Origin: Paraprevotella sp.
Lineage (GTDB): Bacteria > Bacteroidota > Bacteroidia > Bacteroidales > Bacteroidaceae
Assembly (NCBI GenBank): GCA_017630975.1
Contig: JAGBUF010000130.1
Coordinates: 1-5,858 of the forward strand
Reading direction: 5' to 3'
Length of the DNA stretch: 5,858 nucleotides
The notes under the pieces were generated by a model. The model had not been told where the DNA came from, did not search any database, and was given only the letters and a program-made list of their open reading frames with translations. The translations under genes and the position numbers were made by a program. Below are positions 1 to 5,858 of this stretch, one piece after another; the first letter of the stretch is position 1; each line of letters opens with the position of its first letter.

Positions 1-2016
1 ATCGTCATTGCCTATTACTTTCAAGGTGATTGGGTATTGACTGCCACGTTTACCCGCCCATCTTGCTTTGACAATTCTATAGCCGAAGCGTTTTCTGAGT
101 TCCTGTGCATTGGGACAATCACAACGGTGGATTTTTATACCACCATTGATGGTCACAAAACCAAACACATCATCACCGTAGATGGGTTGACAGCATTTCG
201 CCAGGGTGAAATCCAAACCGTTGAGGTTTTGGTCAATGACCAGCACGTCATCATTTGTCTTACTCTGGTATTCGTTTTCTTGTGTTGTATAGTTTTCGGC
301 ACTCTTTACCGGGGCGTGTTCACCTTGTCCGCTTTCTATCTTTTGAAGTTCAATGTAAGTTTCAATGACTTCATTGATGTCTGTTACGTTGTCTGCAATA
401 CTCTTGTAGAAATCGGTGACAATCTTGAACCCGAGCTTTTTGATGACATGCATCATGACCGGTTCGTCGTATTCTATCTTTCGATTCTTGAATTTACGTT
501 CCAGTAGTTCTTTGGCGTATGCCCCCTGTTTGGCTTGCATTTCTTTGAGTGACTGCCTGATTTTGGAGCGAGCCTTACTTGTGGAAACGTAGTTGAGCCA
601 ATCTTGCTTGGGGGTTTGGTTGTTCGAGGTCAGAATCTCAACTTGGTCGCCACTTTGTAGTGTTTGACGCAACGGAGAGTTTCTGCCGTTTACTCTGGCA
701 CCGATACATTTATTTCCTACATTCGAGTGGATGGCATAGGCAAAATCAAGGATGGTGGCTCCCTTGGGAAGTTTGAACAAGTCGCCTTTGGGTGTGAATA
801 CAAAAACTTCGTCTTCGTATAGATCCATCTTGAATTGGTCCATCAATTGCAAATCGTCATTGTTTTCCAAAGCATTTCGGATGCTGTTCAACCATTCGTC
901 TATACCGCTCTCACCACTTTTTACGCCCTTGTATCTCCAGTGTGCTGCCAATCCTCTTTCGGCAATTTCGTCCATCCGTTCTGTTCGGATTTGTACTTCA
1001 ACCCATTTGTTCTCAGGACCAAGTACTGTGATGTGCAAACTCTCGTATCCATTACTTTTGGGTATAGAGAGCCAGTCTCTCAGGCGTTTTGGATTCGGTT
1101 GGTACATATCGGTGATGATGGAGTATGCCTGCCAACATTCCATCTTCTCTTTTTCGTATGCTGAATTCAGAATGATGCGGATAGCGAAGAGGTCATATAT
1201 ACCCTCAAATCCGCATTTCTGTTTTTTCATTTTCTGCCAAATAGAGTGGATGCTTTTGGTGCGTCCTTTCATGTGGAAATCCAGTCCGACGGCTTTCAGT
1301 CGTTCTTCAATCGGTTGGATGAATTTCTCGATATATTCGTCTCTGGATTTCTTGGTGGCATTCAGTTTCTCTTTGATATGATAATATGCATCATGCTCCA
1401 TGTATTTTAAGGACAAGTCCTCCAACTCACTTTTCAACCTGTATAATCCTAATTTATGAGCTAAGGGAGCATAAAGATAGGCGGCTTCGGCGGATACCTT
1501 TTGTCGTGCCTCTGTTTCGCATGTGTCTTTGATTTTTCGCATGATGTTCACACGATTGGCAATCATGATGAGAATGACACGCATATCCTCAGCAAATGAA
1601 ATCAGCAGACTCCTGAAGTTCTCACTTTCAACACTGGGAGTCTTTTCATAAAGCTCAAGTACCCTGTTGATGCCATGGATGATATTGGCAACATCCTTAC
1701 CGAATTCCTTCTCAACTTCATCTGCTGTACAGTATCCGCTATGGACACAACTATGGAGCATGATACCTAATACCGCACCTCGTGTCAAACCTATTTCGTT
1801 AGAAACAATGATGGCTGTTTCCATGTCGTTGATGACAGGATTCATACCAAAGACATTGCGTTGCAAGAAATCTTGTTGAACGGCCTCTGTAACCATTTTC
1901 TTCAGTTTCTTACATTCGTTGCGACAAAGCAGATTGTCAGAGATGGCAAGCAACTGCCTGTATAATTGTTTTAGTTCTTTTTTCTCATTGGCGGAGAAAA
2001 AGGTATTTTGTTCCAT
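1..2016 (-). CDS. relA: RelA/SpoT-family (p)ppGpp synthetase with degenerate hydrolase domain (3' end outside window)
   Basis: This long RSH enzyme transfers pyrophosphate from ATP to GDP/GTP to make (p)ppGpp, the cytosolic stringent-response alarmone. The reverse strand is open from an ATG at 2016 to the left edge, giving 672 residues in frame. An HD-like region spans about residues 45-190. The synthetase region (about 250-362) contains GRTKSIHSIW, YDLFAIR (D275), NGYESLH (322-328), EVQIRT (340-345) and AAHW. A TGS domain follows at about 402-465, then a helical region, then a zinc-finger/CC domain with C608-C609, H630, C632 and C634. The C-terminal ACT domain is cut off; I expect roughly 60-80 more residues. 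The HD site is eroded: the canonical HDxxED reads HSCVHS (88-93), the first metal histidine aligns with N63, and the later ADRLHNMR motif reads ANRVNIMR (153-160). It is therefore probably a synthetase without hydrolase activity, a RelA-type paralogue that would need a separate SpoT. The start is supported by a -7 element a few bases upstream. Family assignment is very secure; the lack of hydrolase activity is inferred from residues. Confidence 0.95.
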   Translation of the reverse strand, partial: MEQNTFFSANEKKELKQLYRQLLAISDNLLCRNECKKLKKMVTEAVQQDFLQRNVFGMNPVINDMETAIIVSNEIGLTRGAVLGIMLHSCVHSGYCTADEVEKEFGKDVANIIHGINRVLELYEKTPSVESENFRSLLISFAEDMRVILIMIANRVNIMRKIKDTCETEARQKVSAEAAYLYAPLAHKLGLYRLKSELEDLSLKYMEHDAYYHIKEKLNATKKSRDEYIEKFIQPIEERLKAVGLDFHMKGRTKSIHSIWQKMKKQKCGFEGIYDLFAIRIILNSAYEKEKMECWQAYSIITDMYQPNPKRLRDWLSIPKSNGYESLHITVLGPENKWVEVQIRTERMDEIAERGLAAHWRYKGVKSGESGIDEWLNSIRNALENNDDLQLMDQFKMDLYEDEVFVFTPKGDLFKLPKGATILDFAYAIHSNVGNKCIGARVNGRNSPLRQTLQSGDQVEILTSNNQTPKQDWLNYVSTSKARSKIRQSLKEMQAKQGAYAKELLERKFKNRKIEYDEPVMMHVIKKLGFKIVTDFYKSIADNVTDINEVIETYIELQKIESGQGEHAPVKSAENYTTQENEYQSKTNDDVLVIDQNLNGLDFTLAKCCQPIYGDDVFGFVTINGGIKIHRCDCPNAQELRKRFGYRIVKARWAGKRGSQYPITLKVIGNDD

Positions 2017-2034
2017 GTTCCGCTGATTTTTTTT

Positions 2035-2042
2035 CAAAGATA
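2035..2042 (-). promoter_or_regulatory. Bacteroidota -7 promoter element for relA
   Basis: Read on the minus strand this is TATCTTTG, an exact match to the Bacteroidetes -7 consensus TAnnTTTG. It ends 18 bp before the relA ATG, so the predicted transcript would start about 2026-2030 and have a leader of only about 10-15 nt. I see no convincing TTTG-type -33 element at the expected spacing (around 2061-2067), so the assignment rests on the -7 match and its position. Confidence 0.6.
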
Positions 2043-2086
2043 ATGTTTTTTTGCTTAAAAAGGGAATCAGTTCATTTAAAAATAAC

Positions 2087-2094
2087 TATATTTG
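2087..2094 (+). promoter_or_regulatory. Bacteroidota -7 promoter element for the DUF4301-purT operon
   Basis: TATATTTG matches the TAnnTTTG -7 consensus exactly and lies 35 bp before the chosen ATG at 2130, predicting a start near 2099-2103 and a leader of about 30 nt. No clear -33 TTTG is present at the usual spacing. The element faces away from the relA promoter, whose -7 box is 44 bp to the left. It also argues against the longer reading frame beginning at 2043, which would start upstream of this promoter. Confidence 0.6.
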
Positions 2095-2100
2095 AACATT

Positions 2101-2126
2101 GTTTAATAAACTTGATTAAAAAGTTT
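2101..2126 (+). other. Palindrome and small hairpin in the leader of the DUF4301 gene
   Basis: Positions 2101-2111 form a perfect GTTTA-A-TAAAC palindrome at the predicted transcription start. It overlaps a second inverted repeat, AAACTT (2108-2113) with AAGTTT (2121-2126), which could fold as a 6-bp stem with a 7-nt loop ending 3 nt before the ATG. The pairs are seen directly. Both are A/T-rich, in an A/T-rich leader where such repeats arise by chance, so an operator or translational role is only a possibility. Confidence 0.25.
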
Positions 2127-2129
2127 GCT

Positions 2130-3644
2130 ATGTTGTCGATAGAAGATAAAGAGCTATTGCATCAAAAAGGGATAACCGAACAACAGATTTCTGATCAACT
2201 TGATTGTTTTAAGAAAGGTTTTCCTTACTTGAAATTAAAGTCTGCTGCATCTGTCAATAATGGTGTATTGTGTCCTACTACGGAAGAATGTGCACAATAT
2301 ATTAAAATGTGGGATGCATATATTGAGTCCGGAAAGAAAATATGTAAGTTCGTTCCTGCATCAGGTGCGGCCAGTCGAATGTTCAAGAATATGTTTGAAT
2401 TTCTTGATGCACCCTATGAAGTACCGACAACAGATTTTGAAAAATCATTCTTTGAGCAGATAGAAAATTTTGCTTTTTATAATGATTTGAATGTGTGTTG
2501 TCAAGCTAATGAGGGTATGGATATCCAATCCCTATTAAAGGCAGGACGCTATAAGGATATTGTAGCAAATATGTTGCAAACCAAAGGTTTGAATTATGGA
2601 CAATTGCCAAAAGGATTGTTAAAGTTTCATTCGTATAATGACGGAGCACGTACACCTTTGGAGGAGCACCTTGTTGAAGTTGCACTTTATGCCTCAAGTA
2701 ATGGGGTGGCAGATATCCATTTCACTGTGAGTCATGAACACAATGAATTGTTTCAAGAGTTGCTTCGTGAAGTACTGAATAGGTACGAACAGCATTTTCA
2801 TCTGACTTTTAATGTAACTTTTTCTGAGCAAAAAGCTTCTACCGATACATTGGCGGTTACAATGGACAATGAACCGTTCAGAGATCAGGGTAAATTGTTG
2901 TTCCGTCCGGGAGGTCATGGGGCCTTGATTGAGAACCTGAATGATTTGTCTTCAGATGTTATTTTTATTAAGAATATTGATAATGTAGTGCCCGATCGTT
3001 TGAAGGATGCTACGGTTACATATAAGAAAGTGTTAGCCGGTATATTGGTTAATCTCCAACAGCAGATATTTGACTATTTGAAATTGTTGGATGAAGGCCG
3101 TTATTCTCATGCTGATGTAGAGAATATTATTCGATTCGTTCAACAGCAACTTTATTGCAGACATGAGGATATAAAGGATTTAGAAGATGCCGAATTGGTA
3201 ATTTATCTGAAGAAAAAGCTGAACAGACCCATCCGTGTGTGTGGAATGGTGAAGAATGTCGGAGAACCCGGCGGTGGTCCATTTTTGGCATATAATACCG
3301 ATGGTTCTGTTTCGCTACAAATTTTAGAAAGCAGTCAAATCGATGCAAAAAATCCGGAGTACATGGCGATGTTCAATCAGGGCACCCATTTCAATCCGGT
3401 AGATTTGGTTTGTGGTGTGAAAGATTACAAAGGTAATTCTTTCCACCTTCCTGATTATGTGGATCACAACACCGGCTTTATTTCCTATAAGAGTAAGAAT
3501 GGCAAGGAATTGAAAGCTTTAGAGCTACCCGGTTTGTGGAATGGAGCAATGAGTGATTGGAATACAATTTTTGTGGAAGTCCCATTGGCAACATTTAATC
3601 CTGTAAAAACTGAGAATGATTTGTTGAGAGAACAGCATCAATAA
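2130..3644 (+). CDS. DUF4301 family protein, probable UGPase-like nucleotidylyltransferase fold
   Basis: This 504-residue protein is recognised as DUF4301, a family of about 500 residues with no established function that I know of. No signal peptide or membrane segment is visible, so it should be cytosolic. Several motifs follow the order seen in UDP-sugar pyrophosphorylases: a glycine/serine loop PASGAASRM (76-84) where those enzymes have a GG-G-TxxG-type loop; PKGLLKFH (160-167) and RTPLEEH (174-180); RPGGHGALIENL (259-270), very like the PGGHGD region; IFIKNIDNVVPD (278-289), like the FVxNxDN metal/substrate strand; and ILESSQID (398-405), like the VEYS region. A GT-A-type nucleotide-sugar or other nucleotidyl transfer role is my inference; the substrate is unknown. 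I chose the ATG at 2130 because it lies downstream of a -7 element and opens a sensible N-terminus (MLSIEDKELL). The same frame is open back to 2043, but that adds 29 residues encoded by promoter DNA. It is followed by purT after 36 bp. Confidence 0.88.
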   Translation: MLSIEDKELLHQKGITEQQISDQLDCFKKGFPYLKLKSAASVNNGVLCPTTEECAQYIKMWDAYIESGKKICKFVPASGAASRMFKNMFEFLDAPYEVPTTDFEKSFFEQIENFAFYNDLNVCCQANEGMDIQSLLKAGRYKDIVANMLQTKGLNYGQLPKGLLKFHSYNDGARTPLEEHLVEVALYASSNGVADIHFTVSHEHNELFQELLREVLNRYEQHFHLTFNVTFSEQKASTDTLAVTMDNEPFRDQGKLLFRPGGHGALIENLNDLSSDVIFIKNIDNVVPDRLKDATVTYKKVLAGILVNLQQQIFDYLKLLDEGRYSHADVENIIRFVQQQLYCRHEDIKDLEDAELVIYLKKKLNRPIRVCGMVKNVGEPGGGPFLAYNTDGSVSLQILESSQIDAKNPEYMAMFNQGTHFNPVDLVCGVKDYKGNSFHLPDYVDHNTGFISYKSKNGKELKALELPGLWNGAMSDWNTIFVEVPLATFNPVKTENDLLREQHQ

Positions 3645-3680
3645 GAAAATGAAGTGTAGAATAAATAAAAAAAATATAAT

Positions 3681-4850
3681 ATGACCAAGAAAATTTTATT
3701 GTTAGGTTCAGGTGAATTGGGCAAGGAGTTTGTCATTGCTTGTCAGCGCAAAGGACAATATGTGATAGCCTGCGATTCCTACGAACACGCACCCGCAATG
3801 CAAGTAGCAGACGAATGTGAAGTGTTCAGTATGCTGGATGGAGATGCTTTGATGGCTGCTGTAGCTAAACATCAACCCGATATCATAGTACCGGAAATTG
3901 AAGCCATCCGTACAGAGAAATTGTACGAATGTGAACAGATGGGCATACAAGTGGTACCCAGTGCCAAAGCTGTCAATTTTACGATGAATAGAAAAGAGAT
4001 TCGTGAGTTGGCGCATACTGAATTGGGATTGAAAACTGCAAATTATCGTTATGCCCAGACTTATGATGAGTTGGTAGCTGCTGCCGATGTAATAGGTTTC
4101 CCTTGTATTATCAAACCTTTGATGAGTTCATCCGGACATGGTCAAAGTAAAGTGGATGCACCTGAAGATTTGCAACGTGCATGGGATTATGCCTGTGAAG
4201 GTGCAAGGGGCGACGTAAAAGAAGTTATAGTAGAACAATTTATTCCATTCGATAGTGAAATTACTTTGTTGACTGTCACTCAAAAGAATGGTCCTACACT
4301 ATTCTGTCAACCCATCGGTCATGTTCAAAAAGGCGGTGATTACAGAGAAAGTTTCCAACCAGCAGCGATTTCACCAGAAATGCTCAAAGATGCTCAGGAT
4401 ATGGCAGAAAAGATAACGAGAGCCTTGTCCGGTGCCGGAATTTGGGGTGTAGAGTTTTTCCTCAGTGCAAAGGAAGGAGTCATCTTCTCAGAATTAAGTC
4501 CACGTCCGCATGATACCGGAATGGTGACTTTGGCAGGAACACAAAATCTGTCTGAGTTTGAATTGCATTGCAGAGCAGTATTGGGATTGCCGATACCCGA
4601 AATTACACAAGAGAGAATGGGGGCAAGTGCAGTTATCCTTTCTGAGGTTGAATCAAATGGTATGCCACAGTATAGTGGTGAGGAGGAGGTTTGTGCAGCT
4701 ACAAATACTTATCTTCGAATCTTTGGTAAACCGGTGGCTCATGTCGGTAGACGTATGGGAGTTGTCGTTTGCTGGGACCAACTGAATGCTGATCAGAATG
4801 CACTGAGAGATAAGTGTAAGTCGTTGGCCAATAAGGTTAAAGTTTATTAA
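3681..4850 (+). CDS. purT: Formate-dependent phosphoribosylglycinamide formyltransferase (GAR transformylase 2)
   Basis: PurT makes formyl-GAR from GAR, formate and ATP in the third step of de novo purine synthesis, as a folate-independent alternative to PurN. The 389-residue product is full length (the E. coli enzyme is about 392) and matches it throughout. The N-terminal nucleotide-binding fold has [10 protein letters not shown] (7-16), APAMQVA (37-43), MLDGDAL (51-57) and the GAR-binding stretch VPEIEAI (70-76). The ATP-grasp domain carries [14 protein letters not shown] (142-155), [10 protein letters not shown] (191-200) and [10 protein letters not shown] (218-227). The magnesium-binding glutamates correspond to E258 in GVEFF and E271 in [13 protein letters not shown]. 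The C-terminal domain keeps RIFGKP and RRMGV (357-361). All key motifs are intact. The ATG is preceded by an A-rich leader typical of Bacteroidetes and no Shine-Dalgarno. No TAnnTTTG element lies in the 36-bp gap after the DUF4301 gene, so co-transcription is likely. Confidence 0.97.
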   Translation: MTKKILLLGSGELGKEFVIACQRKGQYVIACDSYEHAPAMQVADECEVFSMLDGDALMAAVAKHQPDIIVPEIEAIRTEKLYECEQMGIQVVPSAKAVNFTMNRKEIRELAHTELGLKTANYRYAQTYDELVAAADVIGFPCIIKPLMSSSGHGQSKVDAPEDLQRAWDYACEGARGDVKEVIVEQFIPFDSEITLLTVTQKNGPTLFCQPIGHVQKGGDYRESFQPAAISPEMLKDAQDMAEKITRALSGAGIWGVEFFLSAKEGVIFSELSPRPHDTGMVTLAGTQNLSEFELHCRAVLGLPIPEITQERMGASAVILSEVESNGMPQYSGEEEVCAATNTYLRIFGKPVAHVGRRMGVVVCWDQLNADQNALRDKCKSLANKVKVY

Positions 4851-4856
4851 TAATGT

Positions 4857-4889
4857 AAAGATACTTTAAGGATACAATGAGTATTCTTT
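4857..4889 (+). terminator. Possible weak hairpin after purT
   Basis: AAAGATACT (4857-4865) can pair with AGTATTCTTT (4880-4889), leaving one bulged T and a 14-nt loop, starting 6 nt after the purT stop codon. It is the right place for a 3' end, but the stem is A/T-rich and no T-run follows it (TCAATAAAAG), so it is not a standard intrinsic terminator. It competes with the inverted repeat at 4870-4913. Confidence 0.2.
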
Positions 4890-4913
4890 CAATAAAAGTG
4901 TACATTTGTATCC
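4870..4913. repeat. 8-bp perfect inverted repeat between purT and tRNA-Gly
   Basis: GGATACAA (4870-4877) and TTGTATCC (4906-4913) are exact reverse complements separated by 28 bp. The right arm overlaps the end of the TACATTTG -7 element at 4901-4908. The right arm is followed by GTTTTGC, with only four T's. It could be a binding site over the tRNA promoter, an attenuator or terminator for purT read-through, or chance. The pairing is seen directly; a function is not shown. Confidence 0.3.
4901..4908 (+). promoter_or_regulatory. Bacteroidota -7 promoter element for tRNA-Gly (and probably nhaD)
   Basis: TACATTTG matches TAnnTTTG exactly and ends 10 bp before the first base of the mature tRNA, so transcription would begin only a few nucleotides before the tRNA 5' end. 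No clear -33 element is seen at the usual distance. No exact TAnnTTTG lies between the tRNA and nhaD, so this promoter may also serve nhaD. Confidence 0.6.
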
Positions 4914-4918
4914 GTTTT

Positions 4919-4991
4919 GCGATAATAGCTCAGTTGGTAGAGCATTGGCTTCCCAAGCCGAGGGTCGCGGGTTCGAGTCCCGTTTATCGCT
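4919..4991 (+). tRNA. tRNA-Gly (anticodon CCC)
   Basis: A complete cloverleaf of 73 nt can be drawn. The acceptor stem GCGATAA/TTATCGC pairs perfectly; the D arm is GCTC/GAGC with loop AGTTGGTA. The anticodon stem TTGGC/GCCGA (one T-G pair) carries the loop TTCCCAA, which places anticodon CCC at 4952-4954. The T arm is GCGGG/CCCGT (one G-T pair) with loop TTCGAGT. The discriminator base is T, as expected for bacterial glycine tRNAs. It reads GGG glycine codons. The 3' CCA is not encoded (CTT follows) and would be added after transcription, which is common in this phylum. Confidence 0.97.
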
Positions 4992-5014
4992 CTTCTTATC
5001 AATAATAGATTTTC

Positions 5015-5858
5015 ATGACACTTGTAATTGTTGCCGTTTTGATTTTAGGCTATTGGGCGATAGCCACTGAGCACATCACTAATATCAATAAGTCAGCAAC
5101 AGCTATGTTCTTGGGCGTAATTGTTTGGACATTGTACATGGTAGCCGGTAGGCAATATGTTGACTTGATGTATGCTGATGAGTATGTAGCGTTCTTGAAT
5201 GGTAGTGAATCTACGGCAGCGACGTTGAAGTCTTTTATTGCCAATCATGTTTTCTTGAGTCATGTTCCTGATATTTGTCAAATTGTTCTCTACCTATTGG
5301 CTACGATGTCAATAGTAGAATTGTTGAACAGTAATGGTTGTTTCGACTTTATTAGTAAGTGGATTCTGACACGCAATAGCAAAAGATTATTATGGTCTAT
5401 TGCTTTGCTGACATGTTTCGTTTCTGCCATGTTAGACAACTTGACCACTGCTTTCATGATGTTTGCGTTAATCAGGTCTTTATTGCCCAAAAACAGATAT
5501 AGGATGTATTTTGGAGCAGTAGTGGTAATTGCTGCAAATGCCGGTGGTTGTCTTACTGTGATAGGAGATATTTCAACATTGATGTTATGGGTCAAAGGAG
5601 CTGTAACACCTACTGATTTCACAACTGCTATGGTGGCTCCTGCAATTATTTCTATGTTGATACCGACCTATTTGATTTCCAAAAAATTGCCCGAGAAGTT
5701 AGATGTAAATAGTCCTTATATTCATTATAGAGGTGACGATACCGTATTGACCAAATGGCAAAGAGGTATTATGTTATTTGTCGGTATATGTGGACTTTGG
5801 ATGGTTCCTACTTTTTATAGATTGACAGACCTTCCTCCTTTCTTAGGTGCTTTATGTG
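5015..5858 (+). CDS. nhaD: NhaD-type Na+/H+ antiporter (3' end outside window)
   Basis: This is an inner-membrane antiporter that exports Na+ (and Li+) in exchange for protons, supporting sodium and pH homeostasis. The reading frame from ATG 5015 is open to the right edge, giving 281 residues plus one base; family members are usually above 400 residues, so a substantial part is missing. Hydrophobic segments appear at about residues 3-18, 28-44, 86-104, 126-150, 165-180, 204-221 and 250-266. NhaD signatures are present: MLDNLTTAFM (139-148) with D141-N142, and ANAGGCLTVIGD (174-185) followed by ISTLMLW (186-192). These carry the Asn and Asp residues known to matter in Vibrio NhaD; one of the usual paired threonines after GD is Ser187 here. 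PPFLGAL at the edge also fits the family. The start codon lies 23 bp after the tRNA with no Shine-Dalgarno and no exact promoter element between them. The wider ion-transporter superfamily includes arsenite and dicarboxylate carriers, but the motifs favour NhaD. Confidence 0.92.
   Translation, partial: MTLVIVAVLILGYWAIATEHITNINKSATAMFLGVIVWTLYMVAGRQYVDLMYADEYVAFLNGSESTAATLKSFIANHVFLSHVPDICQIVLYLLATMSIVELLNSNGCFDFISKWILTRNSKRLLWSIALLTCFVSAMLDNLTTAFMMFALIRSLLPKNRYRMYFGAVVVIAANAGGCLTVIGDISTLMLWVKGAVTPTDFTTAMVAPAIISMLIPTYLISKKLPEKLDVNSPYIHYRGDDTVLTKWQRGIMLFVGICGLWMVPTFYRLTDLPPFLGALC

Noticed and set aside
752..1381. A 209-codon plus-strand reading frame opposite relA, with others at 37-507, 835-1164 and 1667-1879
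   Set aside because: They lie antisense to a clearly conserved RelA coding frame. Their translations are rich in Ser/Phe/Cys with no recognisable domain, and none has a convincing promoter. They are shadows of the real gene.
2043..2129. Upstream 29-codon extension of the DUF4301 protein from an ATG at 2043
   Set aside because: It would begin before the -7 element at 2087-2094 and overlap the divergent promoter region. The encoded residues look like translated A/T-rich intergenic DNA, and the ATG at 2130 fits the promoter and family N-terminus better.
4919..4991. Integration (att) site of a mobile element at the tRNA gene
   Set aside because: tRNA 3' ends are common integration targets, but no integrase, no repeated copy of the tRNA 3' end and no foreign genes are present; a housekeeping transporter gene follows directly.
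5006..5013. TAGATTTT as a separate nhaD promoter
   Set aside because: It lacks the final G of TAnnTTTG and would place the transcription start at or after the nhaD ATG at 5015.
5290..5622. Minus-strand 110-codon frame opposite nhaD, with smaller ones at 5050-5244 and 5093-5281
   Set aside because: The plus strand encodes an NhaD protein with intact signature motifs through the same bases, and the antisense translations show no family resemblance.
1..5858. CRISPR array, insertion sequence, defence system or other novel multi-gene system
   Set aside because: There are no regularly spaced direct repeats, transposase genes, terminal inverted repeats or defence domains; nearly all bases are explained by five recognised genes with short gaps.

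Overview
The window looks like a chromosomal housekeeping segment from a Bacteroidales bacterium, most likely Bacteroides, Phocaeicola or a close relative. Three things point there: Bacteroidota-type -7 promoter elements (TAnnTTTG) sit before the genes, the genes have A/T-rich leaders with no Shine-Dalgarno sequence, and there is a DUF4301 gene, a family I know mainly from Bacteroidetes. No mobile element, CRISPR array or phage signature is visible.

Layout. Positions 1-2016 (minus strand) hold the first 672 codons of a long RelA/SpoT-family (p)ppGpp enzyme; its C-terminal ACT domain runs off the left edge. Positions 2017-2129 are a compact divergent promoter region with one -7 element per direction. 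Positions 2130-3644 (plus) encode a 504-residue DUF4301 protein with motifs resembling UDP-sugar pyrophosphorylases. After 36 bp comes purT (3681-4850), the formate-dependent GAR transformylase of purine synthesis. A short intergenic stretch with inverted repeats and a -7 element leads to tRNA-Gly(CCC) (4919-4991). Only 23 bp later begins nhaD (5015 to the right edge), a Na+/H+ antiporter truncated by the window.

How the parts relate. The RelA-type enzyme has lost almost all residues of the HD hydrolase site but keeps the synthetase signatures, so it is probably a synthetase-only stringent-response enzyme. DUF4301 and purT are probably co-transcribed, and they diverge from relA through a region where the two promoters would use the same ~45 bp. 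Purine synthesis and (p)ppGpp are physiologically linked (GTP supply, ppGpp inhibition of purine enzymes), but a regulatory link here is only inferred. The tRNA and nhaD appear to share a transcript.

The genes themselves are mostly conventional. The points most worth checking are the dead HD domain, the undescribed nucleotidyltransferase-like DUF4301 protein, the back-to-back promoters and the tRNA-nhaD linkage.
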